A DNA stretch of 55,130 nt, taken from positions 10,742 to 65,871 of the forward strand of contig NW_003142810.1 in NCBI RefSeq assembly GCF_000003605.2, in the 5' to 3' direction. A program made the translations under genes and the position numbers. The notes under the pieces were generated by a model that was not told the origin of the DNA, made no database searches, and saw only the letters and a list, made by a program, of their open reading frames with translations. Below, piece by piece: positions 1-10,751 of the stretch (position 1 is the first letter of the stretch; the number at the start of each line of letters is the position of its first letter). The DNA is from Saccoglossus kowalevskii. Lineage: Eukaryota; Hemichordata; Enteropneusta; Harrimaniidae.

Positions 1-61
1 TTGCATTTAGTCATGTCTTTGAAAAATGTCTTGGCATCAAACGGAACTGTTTCTAAATGTT
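1..61 (-). CDS. NHEJ1: NHEJ1 coding exon 4, partial at window edge
   Basis: The acceptor is TTTTCAG at 62-64. Two bases complete the split codon, then 19 codons read HLETVPFDAKTFFKDMTKC to the window end. This matches human LKTEPFEENSFLEQFM in the stalk return region. The exon continues beyond position 1. Confidence 0.75.
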
Positions 62-2759
62 CTGAAAACGCATATCAAGATTCATATATTAAAATGCAAA
101 CTCTTTCATAATTATTCAAAGAATTCAATCGCATAATTAATTTCCAGTAATTCAATCAGACTTTTCAATTGAAATTAAAATTGCATATTTTTAAAAACCT
201 AAAATTTTTTTGATTATTGATTGATTAAACTTGAGAAAAAAAAAATGCTGACTAGAAAGTTTGTTTTGTAATGAAAAACAAGTTGTTACATGGACTTACT
301 TCTAGATACTCTAGCGCCACCAAGTTTATAATCTTCAATCTCGCTATCCTTTGTTTTTATTATTCTTTGTAGTTGTTCTGTTCTCCTTTGTAACTCTGTT
401 ACCATGATGAGTAAAGGAATGGTGACGTGAGACGCTAACTAGGAAGAAGTAATTTATTGTATAAGCATTTACAGTAAAACTGTTTTTTTTTTATATTTTT
501 AACATGTAAATTTAAAACAGTTGAGTTGTCACCTGCGCATGAGTCAGATGGCTATAGTGTGTTATTGTTTACAAACAAGCATCTACCCATGAGCCTTTGT
601 GTTTTTAGCATGTGATGTTATCATCGCTTGGAACTCAATTCCCGTGCGTGCGCAAGTGACGACCCTCCCGCATTAATACGTTTCTCCATTAAGTTGTGCT
701 TAATTCTGTCAGAGAATGTGCATTTCGCTTTGCACATACATACATGGATATGAGTGGAAGCACCTGCAAAACATACATCCAATCAGAGTTGGTGTAGATT
801 ATGACAATGAACATAAAAAATGAAAAAGAATATTCGATTAAAATAAACTGATGATGTCATCATGAATGGAACAAATCTGATAAAGGTCCACCCAAGGCAT
901 TTATCAGAGTCAGAGAGTTTTTAAAAATATAATTTTTTTACCAAAAATGACAAAAATATTTGTTTGAAACAGAGAATTATTGATATTGCTATGAAATGAA
1001 CAAATCTGACAGAGGTCTACCTGAGGTATCTACGTAAACATATCAAAACAATCAGGTTTGTAGTTTTCAAGAAGAACAGCTTGCACGCATGATGACAGCA
1101 GAGCTAAGAAAAACGGTAAATTGCATTCTTCTACATTTATGGAGATCTTTCTTCTGGGAGAGTTATGCTAATAGTCTAGACTTAACTTCAAGCTTACCAT
1201 TGCATTAGCTGTTTGACACTGAAATTGCCATGTAAATGGAACACCCTTTGTTAAATCAGAATCCATGGATACCACTAGTTTATTATCATCAGTTTTCTGG
1301 ACAGTATACTTTACTGTATCCTGTTGTGATTCTATTGTACTCTCCAAGTGAGTCAGTAACCTTGGTAATGGCATTTCAACTGATGGGTTTAATTTCTAGA
1401 AAGGAATATCAATATAATTTATAAAGATCAACTTTTTTTCATGTTGCTGTCATTTTCATAAAATGTTTTTTTAGCATAAATCTGTTTCCTTCACACACAC
1501 ACTTATAAATGTATTCAAAATTTACCTTAAACATGCAAACCAGTTTTAACTAGTACCAATCAGTATCAAATAGATCTAATCAGTTTAACTAGTACCAGTT
1601 AGCATATGATAGCATTATTAGTATCAAATGGTACCAATCAGGTTCAACTACTGGGTAGTACCAATTAGTATTAAATAGTAACAAGTACTAATCAGTTTCA
1701 ACTAGTACCAAATAGTACCATTCAGTTTTTTAACTAGTACCAATTAGTGTCAACTAACTAGTACCAAATTGTAACAAACAGTACCAATCAGTTTCAACTA
1801 GTAACAATTAGTGTAAAATACTGAGTGTCAAATTAGTTTAGTACCAATTACATAAGAACTAGAACCAACTATTATCAGCTAGTAATAACTAGTATGAAAT
1901 AGTATAATTTAGATTAAACTATTGGGTTGTACCAATTAATATCAACTAGCTAGTACATAATAGTAGCAATTAGTATCAAAAAGCACCAATCAGTTTCAGC
2001 TAGAACAAATTATTATTGCCAAACATGATATCACCATTCTTCTATTGTTTTGAATTCTGTGATACTCTATGATATTCAATTTATACTATGTTGTATCTTC
2101 TGACACTTGTGTCATTAAAAGACATCAATATTAAAAAATATTAAAGAAGCAACTGCAACATTAATCTTTCCTGTGAAACAGAGAATAGGTTATATCCATT
2201 CAATCCATGCTGACATCCCCCTACATCAATTAGCATAGATGCCATACCATGTGACCACCCCATTATTTATGACATACTGTAGAATACTTTATTTTCACTG
2301 GAATTAATTTTCGCTGAAAAGGCTTGTTGGGCGTTTTGTATGGAATTTATTTTCACTGATTTTTGATGAGTTTAATGTGAAATATAGGAAAAAAAGTATA
2401 TTCGCTGGATCTTATTTTCACTGAAATAATCATCCCTTCAGCGAAAATAGCGAAAATAAATTCCAAGTGAAAATAAAGTATTCTACAGTAGTTAATAAGC
2501 ATAGTCTTTGCGTCAAGAGCAGACGCTTTCCAGAATTACCCTAGACTGACAAACTGAGTGTATTTAAAGACTTTACTGGTTGACATACCTTGGTAATTTT
2601 TTTTAGATTCTTCATATCACACTTTTCATACCACAATGTGGTCATATCATAACATAATATCTCATAACTATCTTCAGTGAAAGCGCTTTTCAGCAGATAG
2701 TTGTGGTTGTCAATTTCAAATGGTTGCCATGGTTTCCTTCTCAAATCATCACCAGCCAT
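1..2759 (-). CDS. NHEJ1: NHEJ1/XLF (Cernunnos) homologue, 5' part, truncated by the window edge
   Basis: XLF is a nuclear core factor of non-homologous end joining. It pairs with XRCC4 into filaments that bridge broken DNA ends and stimulates ligase IV. Four exons join in phase on the minus strand: 2589-2759, 1198-1395, 300-438 and 1-61 (cut by the window edge), giving about 189 residues of a family usually near 300. Residues 9-57 follow the XLF head-domain opening (KPWQPF, then TLWYEKCD against human QVWHEQVD). Residues 108-117 (GVPFTWQFQC) match human GLPFYWNFHC, so Cys117 equals human Cys123 and Val109 sits at human Leu115, the XRCC4 contact. The third exon carries the start of the coiled coil (DSEIEDY against human DLEIQDY). 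The start at 2759 was chosen for its strong Kozak context (AAG ATG G) and fit to family length; an in-frame ATG lies further upstream. The C-terminal Ku-binding tail lies outside the window. Confidence 0.85.
300..438 (-). CDS. NHEJ1: NHEJ1 coding exon 3 (residues 124-169, coiled-coil start)
   Basis: The acceptor is TTCCTAG and the donor GTAAGT; 46 codons plus one base. The product begins LASHVTIPLL and ends EDYKLGGARVSR. This aligns with human LVSQHLIRPLM and QDYQESGATLIR, the long helix that forms the XLF dimer stalk. Confidence 0.85.
512..676. mobile_element. 165-bp TTAA-flanked MITE, copy 1
   Basis: TTAA at both ends. Inverted termini run TTAAAACAGTTG...CACCTGCGCATG at the left and the complement of GTGACGACCCTCCCGCATTAA at the right. 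Same length and architecture as the copy at 40435-40599. It lies in the NHEJ1 intron, 73 bp before the exon 3 acceptor. TTAA targets are typical of piggyBac and Kolobok families. Confidence 0.6.
850..1100. repeat. Dispersed repeat with about 125-bp internal units, copy 1
   Basis: Shares the phrases ATGAACAAATCTGA, GGTCCACC and CAATCAGGTTTGTAGTTTTC with 23495-23935, and ends in an AGCTCCGC/GCGGAGCT-type tail. Spans most of NHEJ1 intron 2 on the 3' side of exon 2. Confidence 0.6.
1198..1395 (-). CDS. NHEJ1: NHEJ1 coding exon 2 (residues 58-123)
   Basis: The acceptor is TTTCTAG and the donor GTAAGC; the exon is 66 codons, phase 0 at both ends. It encodes the rest of the head domain, including the PFTWQFQC motif. 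Alignment with human XLF is continuous across both splice junctions. Confidence 0.85.
1545..2010. repeat. Degenerate short tandem repeat in NHEJ1 intron 1
   Basis: About 465 bp built from diverged 10-20 bp modules of the form AACTAGTACCAATCAGTTTCA, repeated more than 20 times. No coding potential. Probably an old minisatellite. Confidence 0.75.
2277..2488. mobile_element. TA-flanked palindromic MITE family B, copy 1
   Basis: Flanked by TA on both sides. Termini CTGTAGAATACTTTATTTTC and the complement. The internal TTTTCGCTG/CAGCGAAAA arms make the whole element fold back on itself. Related copies at 21146-21330 and 25515-25681. TA targets suggest a Tc1/mariner-type mobiliser. Confidence 0.7.
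2589..2759 (-). CDS. NHEJ1: NHEJ1 coding exon 1 (residues 1-57)
   Basis: The exon opens at ATG 2759 and ends in AAG with donor GTATGT, phase 0. It encodes the first beta strands of the XLF head domain. The sequence just upstream (TTTCAAG) could be a splice acceptor, so the 5'UTR may be spliced. Confidence 0.82.
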
Positions 2760-3963
2760 CTTGTTTCTTGAAATAAACACAAATCAGGTGGTCAGATTAG
2801 AATAAAAACTGCTTGCCAGAATTAAAGAGCAGTGGTCGTCGCACAGCGAGTGATCAATTTCATGTAAGCAAACAATGTATTTTTAGATAAGCGTTGTATA
2901 CATCGCTATGAGTTTCATGTCCCGACGATCACTGCCCTCTAATTTAAAGTGTTTTTTTCTGAACATGGCAGAATCAGGAGGTGATATTAAAAAACTATCA
3001 CCTGGTCTTATTTGACCAACAACATTTGTCGGTTCCCCTTGAGTTAGGTTACCTCCCCCAAAATATTTTTTAAACATTCTTGGTAAAATATATTTTAGTG
3101 ACCTTCAGTCCTTCAATGAAAGATGCATGTCATTAGAATATATTGTGAATAGATGCAATGATGAATTTAATCTAATGTCACCAGGACAAGGCAATCGATA
3201 TTCCTGATATATTTATGCTTGTTGTGGGCTTTATTTTTAGAGTGACAAGCGAGACTTTTTTGTGAAATCACGGTTACCCAGTACTTGTTTAGTAACCGTG
3301 GTGAAATTGACAAACATCAACAGCCACCGTGACTCCTTCGCCTGTGTACTCAGTCACTTGGGATAAAAGGCGAGTGTGATTCAATTCATTTCGATTCTGA
3401 CATGGTGGATTATATTAGTAGAGCATGATGTGTAATGGGAATACTGTCTCATAAGCAAGGTAAATCAATCATTATCGTGATTGATGTAAATACTACACTT
3501 ACCAAACGGTGCCAACTTTAAAACGCGATCCCTTTCTGTTGTTTATACTTCCGGGTTAACATTTGACACTATGGCCAGTGGCGGCGCTTTTTGCTATCCT
3601 TGAGAATTCATGCCCGGATTCGCACATATAAAAACTACTCGAGCTTGAACAACATAAAACAGATGGTTTGAACTGAATATTTTTAAAATGAAGGTGGTAG
3701 ACAAATTTGCGCATTATTTTCTTTTTCGTAGTTTTGAGCTAGACTTTTTTTCCCTATGTAATTGTATTTCTTATTAAGCTAACTAATAACTTTATTAAAC
3801 AACCAAAATTATCAGAGGGTTTGGTAAATAACAAAAGACTGAAATATATAAAACTAACTAAATACCGGTAAAAGTAAAACATTGGTAGGACAAAATAGAA
3901 AAAAGTATAAAATACTAGAACTGACATTGCATAGAAAAACATTGGTTCTCTCATGGATTAGAT

Positions 3964-4216
3964 CAATCTGATTAAAGAAATAAGATCCTAGTTTGTTTGT
4001 TTTTTTCCTTTTTTGTTTGTTAATAAATATCATTCATATTTTTTTCATATATTTTATTATTATTTATTTCAATTTATTTGCTGGTATTTTTTTCAACTTA
4101 AAACAATACCAGCAAATAAATTGAAAATAAATAAATAAATAAAATATATGAAAATATATATTAACAAAAAAACGGGAAAAAAAAGCCCAAACTAGGATCT
4201 TATTTTAATCAGATTG
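3964..4216. mobile_element. 253-bp fold-back element with 9-bp target duplication
   Basis: Both sides carry GGATTAGAT (3955-3963 and 4217-4225). Termini CAATCTGATTAAAG and CTTTAATCAGATTG-type are inverted, and almost the whole element is a long palindrome: GATCCTAGTTTG pairs with CAAACTAGGATC, and CAATTTATTTGCTGGTATT with its complement at the centre. A 9-bp duplication is typical of Mutator-like elements. Confidence 0.75.
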
Positions 4217-4327
4217 GGATTAGATGCATATTTATATAATTAAGTATTTCCATTGAATAATGTATTTTTCAAAAAAATTAGAGAGGGCAAGGTCATGCTT
4301 CATTATTTTAGGAAAATTTATTATTTA

Positions 4328-4458
4328 TTAAAGGGTGGTGATAGTCACGCCGTGTCCTGTTCGATATGGGGCTCATATGACGCACACATCGTGTGTGAAA
4401 TAATTGTTTGTTTACTTTAAATTCGAACTCTCTCTGCGCGTCGACCACCACGCTCTAA
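4328..4458. mobile_element. GGGCGG-family element, diverged copy
   Basis: TTAAAGGGTGGTGATAGTC at the left and GTCGACCACCACGCTCTAA at the right. The core GTTCGATATGGGGCTCAT and TGTGTGAAATAATTG matches 8667-8798, with similar length. Confidence 0.6.
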
Positions 4459-4770
4459 GGGCGAACTTGAACCCTACTCACAAATGCAAATACCCAGAAT
4501 ATTTTCATTTTGCAATAAATTGTACTCTAAGGCAATTTGAGGATAGTGACAACATAAAAAGTTGGGGTAACCAGCCTAATTTTCGAGAAAAATGATTTGT
4601 GTTTCTCAAAATTATGCTATTTCATGGCAACTTGTTGCAAATTGTCTTTATTGTTTATTCATATTTGTTTTTGATTTGTTTTATATTTTTAAAATAGTTT
4701 TTTTTTAAGATTATAGTTTTTAAATTTCCTTTTGTAAGACCCTTTTTATCCTTTCTTGTGTCTAATAAAT

Positions 4771-5110
4771 ATTATTATACATCTGTCACCGTAACGCTAT
4801 AAGTTACAGTGTGCCGTATTTTTGCGGTATTTTACGGGGTATTTTCATCTTAGCATATTAGGAAATGCGAATTCCAAATATGGAAAGATTACGCGCGTAA
4901 GCGTCCTTTAATAATAAAAATAAACATGGCTGCCATCAAGGTTTTGCCGGACTCCATACAAAGAAGTTTGCTGATTCTGTTCTAAACTTTTTAGATTTCG
5001 GCATTCCCATGATGTATCCTTGGTAGGAAAAGATGTATAATAATAAGGTTATTGCGAAGATACCTCAAAGTATGCACGAAGACAGTACAGCGGCAGTATC
5101 GACCGATGCG
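4771..5110. repeat. Dispersed repeat family D, copy 1
   Basis: Opens ATTATTATACATCTGTCACCG, includes GCCATAAGTTACAG-like, CCAAATATGGAAAG, ATTTCGGCATTCCCATG and GTATAATAATAAGGTTATT blocks, and ends near GTATCGACCGATGCG. The same order occurs at 13413-13750; it is inverted at 15916-16295 and partial at 29684-29756. Confidence 0.7.
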
Positions 5111-5140
5111 ACAGCGTGCTGTCTGATATTATTATTATTA

Positions 5141-5242
5141 TTGTGCCATGGGACAATAGCTCCGTGATTTTATATAATAAACTAATGAACATTGTCATGG
5201 AATTTATGACCAACATCCTTCAAAACTATGAGTAGACTTCTA
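5141..5242. repeat. Element G, terminal half copy
   Basis: GTGCCATGGGACAATAGCTCC through to CTATGAGTAGACTTCTA, matching the right end of 50886-51278. Confidence 0.6.
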
Positions 5243-5306
5243 CCTCAAATAGTGCCAAAAATTATATAGCAACAGCTCATAGTAGAAATATAATTATAGA
5301 TACAGT

Positions 5307-5709
5307 CAGAGGTACATTACTTGGGGTTTGTAACTACGGTGACATGATACCAAGATCCCGTCACAATCTCGCTCTCGCATAAGCGTTCCAACTCAGAAAA
5401 AATGCGAATGCGCATGCCCGAGGTAACTAGGATACTGGGATGTCCAGGTGGATCAAAATAGCTGCCCACGATATGACGGATTACGAGAACTATATTTTCT
5501 GTACATTTTCGATGTATTACATTTTTCACTATGATAGTGACAAGAAAAGTTAATTTTTTTCATTACAAACCTTGAACATTGATATGCGTCATGTCAGAAG
5601 GTCGTAGCCTCAGTCTCGCTATCTACGAGAAGAGACTTGAATGGGATCTTGACATGATGTCACCATACAGTACTATTGCGAGTTGCAAACCCCAAGTAAT
5701 GTACCTCTG
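5307..5709. mobile_element. 403-bp non-autonomous DNA transposon, 24-bp perfect TIRs
   Basis: CAGAGGTACATTACTTGGGG begins a 24-bp terminal repeat exactly inverted at 5686-5709. Flanks carry ATACAGT on both sides (5300-5306 and 5710-5716). The inverted similarity continues inward with gaps (GATCCC, GGTGACAT). The CAGAG terminus resembles hAT ends, though 8 bp would be the usual hAT duplication. Confidence 0.75.
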
Positions 5710-6469
5710 ATACAGTATAATGTATTTTCATATGTTGCCAGTGAATCCTTGTAAATGCAATCCTGTTATTTGTGTACTTTTTATCTTTCACTGTTAATCA
5801 TTGTTTTTATTGTCTTGTAGTTTTAAGTGACCCTACTTCTGTACTTTTCAAAGTCATTGTTGTGTCAATAAATAAAATAAATCTGATTTTTGTTTATTCA
5901 AACTGAAATGATTGGTTTCTATTGGATGATTGAAATAACGCCAACATTTTTTAAATGATCTTGTTGCGCACAATATTTTTATTGGCTTGTTTGTTTTAAC
6001 TGTTATTAAAATTTATAAATATTTATAAAGATGAAGGGGGAGATCTAGCGTGAAATTGAACATGAAAACAGGACAAACAATTGTCTTCAAAACATCAAGG
6101 GGATTCAAATAATGTGCCATACAAATTAGATGACAATTTTAATATGGTGAAGATATGTCAACGCCATACTCCTCTCTGATAAATTAGCATGGAATACTGA
6201 AGAGAAATTAAAGTTCAAAATATATTTTTTGATTTTTGCAGCAGATGTTCGATGCACATCTTTCCTGTATTACACAAAATCTCGCAGCAAGGGGAAATTC
6301 ATCTACTGCATAAGCTTAAAGGTAATTTTGCATAAACAATGCATTTTATACATGTTATGTACATCATTATGGACATGAGATAGGATGTGACATATAAACC
6401 ATCACACTTTAAACTCCTACGAGTATAACCTCAAAATAGCAGTCAGTTTTGTAATTACTAATCTGTGGT

Positions 6470-6672
6470 ATTTTAAAACCATTTATTTTCACTGACACTT
6501 AATTTCACTATTTTGATCATATTCACTGTGTTTTAATTTCACGAATTTGTCTAGGAAGCAGCAAGTTTTATCGTTATTCTACATGTACACGTAGATTTAT
6601 TTTAGCGGATTTTACTTATCAGCAATAATAGCGAAGTTAAAACCCAGTGAATAATTAATACATCTACAGTAT
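6470..6672. mobile_element. Palindromic MITE family C, copy 1
   Basis: Contains TTTTAATTTCAC, GATTTATTTTAGCG, TTTTACTTATCAGC and GCGAAGTTAAAAC blocks in the same order as 20890-21090. The ends are weakly complementary (TTATTTTCACTG against CAGTGAATAATTAA). Boundaries are approximate. Confidence 0.5.
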
Positions 6673-8666
6673 ATGTTTAATAGGGGTAATGTGCATATTC
6701 AAATTGTTTGATTTACTGTAACTCAAGAAAAAAATGTTACATCAGAGCCAACGATGAGATGAAAAAAACAGACAATTTTCAAAATTACTACCGGTAATCT
6801 ACATAAATGAGATAAAAAACCAAATGTGGAGTTGGAGAAATAATCACATGATCAGGATAATGGGTCACCTGATTAAGACCGATGTAAGAACAACAAATAA
6901 CACTCAAATGATAAAATCCACAAAATGATATTTATTATTAAATTCACAATTTCAACTTTTAAAAATAAGAGATCAGTACAATACTTTGTTCATGTATATA
7001 CAAAATTTTCATTAAAATAAAAATTGCAAATATGAAATTCAAAGACATTTTTGAAAACAAAATAGTTGATAAAACTGGTATCACATACTACACTAACGTA
7101 TTGTTGTTGAGTTTCACGTTCACAGGTTGCTCCGTTACTAAGTGCGACAACAAGAGGGGATCTTTTTATAATGAGTCGTTGGGGGGGGGGATTTTTTAAA
7201 TTTTGGCCAGTGAATATGTATGGATGTTGTTTTCACTCTCTTAGTGGCAAATATGTTTATATTGATGAAAGATTTGCATGTGGTCATAATAAGTAGATTT
7301 TAATAAACCGGAATACACCCACCCCCACCCCCGGGGACAGCCATTATTCATTTACATGAAGATTCATTTCTAAAAGAGAAAATACAGTAGTTTTATTTAG
7401 AATTGTTCCTCAGAGATGTATACACAGCTACTAATATGGTATAAATTATACTCTTATGCCTCATTGTGTGTGCGTATAAATAAAAAAAACACATGTTTCC
7501 CATATAAACAGTTAGTAAACTTAGTCAGTACGAGTTTTGATAATAAAATAGCTGCCTAAAAATTCACACACCTGCCGACAGGTAGTGAATCAATGTTGAT
7601 AACTCCCTTTTCCCTTTTCGCACATATGCAAGTAACCAGAAACCGAAAGTCTTATTAACGGTTTTGAAAATTAAAGAGTCCTGCAATATACCACATGCGA
7701 GTTCTTGGGAAAATCTGAATGACCATTATTGCAAGTTAATCATTTCAATCTTCCCAGCGAGTTTAATAATATTTCTTCTTTTTGACTACAACAATAGTTT
7801 GTTTTCCCCCATAAAAAATATAACAATAAAAATATGGTAATCCACCAGTAATCAAGCCATTATTGATTTGCAGTAAAACATAAAAATTATATATATAATT
7901 ATGTAAAAAACATTTGTTCTCTGTCTGTGTACATAATATGAACATTGTCGAAACATGACAAACCAAATTGTATTTATTGCTTAAAGGGGAACCGCTCAAT
8001 CCCATGGATTGCACCAAAGAATCATGGGACACTTTTGTTTACAAATGTATGTCCTTTACAAAGTTAATCTATCTTTTGTTATCCATTGTAATTTTAATCC
8101 AGAAAGTAAATTTGTTGTGAGATTAGGCTTAACTGGAAGTGCCCCTTTAAAAGAGTTCTACTGTGGTTTAAATAGTGTTTTGATTGATAGTTTAAATACA
8201 TTGCAAGCAGTGTAGTAACATTATAACATTTTCATGTATCAAGCTGTTGTAACATTGTAACATTATTGATTTGCATAATTTTATCTAGAATGGGCTTACA
8301 ATATACTTGCTTCACGTATGGGAATCAAAACACAACATTTAAAACCACTGTATTTTTCCTAAAAAACAAAACGAAAAAAAAAAGACATCTGTTTGCACAT
8401 TTCATTCCCACAAGAGTCTAGTTCCTTGAAAGTTCCATTTGTATCAGTTATATCATGGAGGTAATAATTGCCTTCATGGTTATATACTACTCTTCATTTC
8501 TAATGAAAAAGCAAATGTAGGTAGAGGGCGCCAGTCGCTTTTGAATTCAATTTACTATGCCTGAACTGCCGATGCAATTCATGTCAACCAATTAAAGCTT
8601 GCCTTTCTAAAGAATGACATGTGACTCAAGTTCTGATTAGTTTCTGTTGCTGCAAAGTGATTTATA

Positions 8667-8798
8667 TTAAAGGGCGGCAGTCGTTGTGCCGCGACCTGTT
8701 TGATATGGGACTCGTAGCGACATATACAACGCGTGTAAAATACATTGTTTATTTACATGAAATTTGAAGATGCGCTGCGTGGCAACCACCACGCTTAA
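8667..8798. mobile_element. 132-bp TTAA-flanked element, GGGCGG family, complete copy
   Basis: Starts TTAAAGGGCGGCAGTCG and ends CAACCACCACGCTTAA. The core has GATATGGGACTCGTAGCGAC and ATACAACGCGTGTAAAATAC. The same core recurs at 4328-4458, 35165-35352, 46315-46386 and 53637-53700, so this is an abundant family. Confidence 0.65.
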
Positions 8799-9654
8799 TC
8801 TAGGTACCTGGTTAGAGACATACAGCGATGATTGGTCAGAATTAAAATGACTGGAGACTCTACCCAATCAGATTGTTGCTTACACAAGTGAAAAAGCGAG
8901 GTAGAGCACAACCTTTAACAAATCTGACAACAAACTCCTTTTCAAATTGCATGTCACATTTCCCAAACAGCGTTTTGTAAAATAAAAAATATTTCTGCTC
9001 AGAAAGAAATGATGAAAGTGACAATAGCTGTGATTTTGAACTTTTTTTTTGTTTAAATATAGATGATCAAATCTTACCGAAATATTGTTTTCGACACAAT
9101 CTCATCGGCAAAGTGACCCTACCAAAGACTAATATCATATGAAATGCGATGTGGAAACTAAGAGTTGAGTAGTCGCCATTTCATTGAGGTACACTTGTCA
9201 AAACTTGATTACATCAGATGGTGCCCTCTGGAGGCCTGGATGCAACACAGCAGCCATCTTTTTCCAAGTGCAAGTGATTTAATACACAAATTCAATGTAC
9301 AGCGTACATGCTATGCTTTCAGTGTCCACATTTTGGCGATGGCGATTACAAATCGACACTACAAATGGAAAAAAAGTTACAGCTGTTGCCACTTTAATTT
9401 GTAGTGCTTTTAATTTTTTTTAGCCAAGACAATTCTCGGGTAATAACACTACAAACCAAACTAACAATCCAGACATTTTTTTCTTTTACTCTGAATTTCA
9501 TTTAAAAAAAAAAAATATCTTTATATTATCATTATAGTGTTATCTTTCAGACACGCAGTCAAGCATCTTCGGCAACTACCGTATATCCATTAGGCCACAA
9601 TTAAATACTGAAATTAAAATACTCAGAATAAATAAATAAATATTGTTCATATCA

Positions 9655-10751
9655 TCACAGAAGAAAATTCTTGACTACCATTTGAATCGGGCGTCGACAA
9701 ACTGGACATGGTTTGCCATGGCGACGTAGTTTCTTAGCACACGAATAGCAACAAACTTGGTGGCCAGTGCGACCATGGATAATACTCGCAGTCTTTGGCT
9801 TGGATGAGCATATCATACACAAATCGTTGAATGCTCTCGCTTCCGCAGACGATGAACTAGCAGCAGTCATCGAGGGTAATCCTGATGTTACTGATGATGT
9901 GGTGGCTGTTGATGTCGATGCTATGCTTACACCAGAATCATCTCGACCTTTCATGCCCATTTTTTTCGTCACATCATCTTTTCCAAATGCATGCTGGGAT
10001 AACTTCTCGTCTGGTGAATCTGCTAAGAGGGTATCATGGGAGGACTGTCTTTGTAGGGACGAGGATGGAACGCACTCATCATGCTTGGCATTTTCCTCCT
10101 CCTTTTTCTCCTCAACGGAATCTCCGTTTCCATGATCGGTTTCATCCCTCCCAGGTTTCTGACTTTGACTTAACGGTGAAAGATTCACAGGATATGGAGG
10201 ACATTCGACAGTCAACAGTGACAAATCTCTCGCATCTTTTTCAGTAAACGCATCACAAGGAAGAAAAGATGCCGTATTTTTCTCAGGAGAAATGCTATCA
10301 CGGCTGCTTTTTCTCTTTTTCAATGGCAGTCGTTCTGGAGAGTCCTGATCTGAAATTGGACGCTTGACCACATGGTGACTACCAGCATTCTGAACGATGG
10401 CTGCCGACCCCGAGGCTACTCCAGATGGACCAGCAACATCAGATGGATCCGTATCAGGTACATCGTGGCCATAAGCGGCGTATATCTGAGGTTTCCCGGC
10501 AACATCTTTGGGATCAGTATCTGGGACATCTTTCCCATCAGGAATCAAAGGTGCCACTCTTCTACGACGGGGAGGTACATGGAAAGCCGGCCATGCACCA
10601 GCGTCGTCCTCTGCAAGACGAATTTCACGGTCACGTACAGCATTTTGGTTCTGTATCTCGTACGGATCATCATCTCGTTTCGGTGAGCTATCTAATAAAT
10701 CTTCACCACTTTTTGTAACTTCACGCTCTGCACCAGATGCAACAGGAAATC
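9655..10751 (-). CDS. MDM2: MDM2 last coding exon: long linker plus C-terminal RING (residues 453-817)
   Basis: The acceptor is TTCTCATAG. 364 codons and a stop at 9655. The first 300 residues are charged and Ser-rich, with an internal duplication: VPDTDPKDVAG and, 18 residues later, VPDTDPSDVAG. A basic cluster (LPLKKRKSSRDS) could be a nuclear localisation signal. The RING starts at LCMIC and ends CPVCRRPIQMVVKNFLL. The C2H2C4 ligand spacing equals human, and the tail has the human length with Tyr489 replaced by Phe. The non-ligand human Cys449 position is Ser. No AATAAA is evident just downstream; ATTAAA hexamers lie at 9393-9398 and 9409-9414 on this strand. Confidence 0.93.

Larger units (their letters stand above)
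2760..9654. other. Intergenic interval between NHEJ1 and MDM2
   Basis: No gene is recognised in these 6.9 kb. The interval holds the NHEJ1 upstream region, including an ACTTCCGG ETS-type box near 3548, a 253-bp palindromic element with a 9-bp target duplication, a 403-bp element with 24-bp terminal repeats, several copies of dispersed families described separately, a G11 run near 7181, and otherwise AT-rich single-copy sequence. The short open frames here have no family resemblance I can see. Confidence 0.6.

Noticed and set aside
1545-2010. Regularly repeated short motif considered as a CRISPR-like array
   Set aside because: The units are degenerate with no constant repeat and unique spacers. 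The context is an animal intron.
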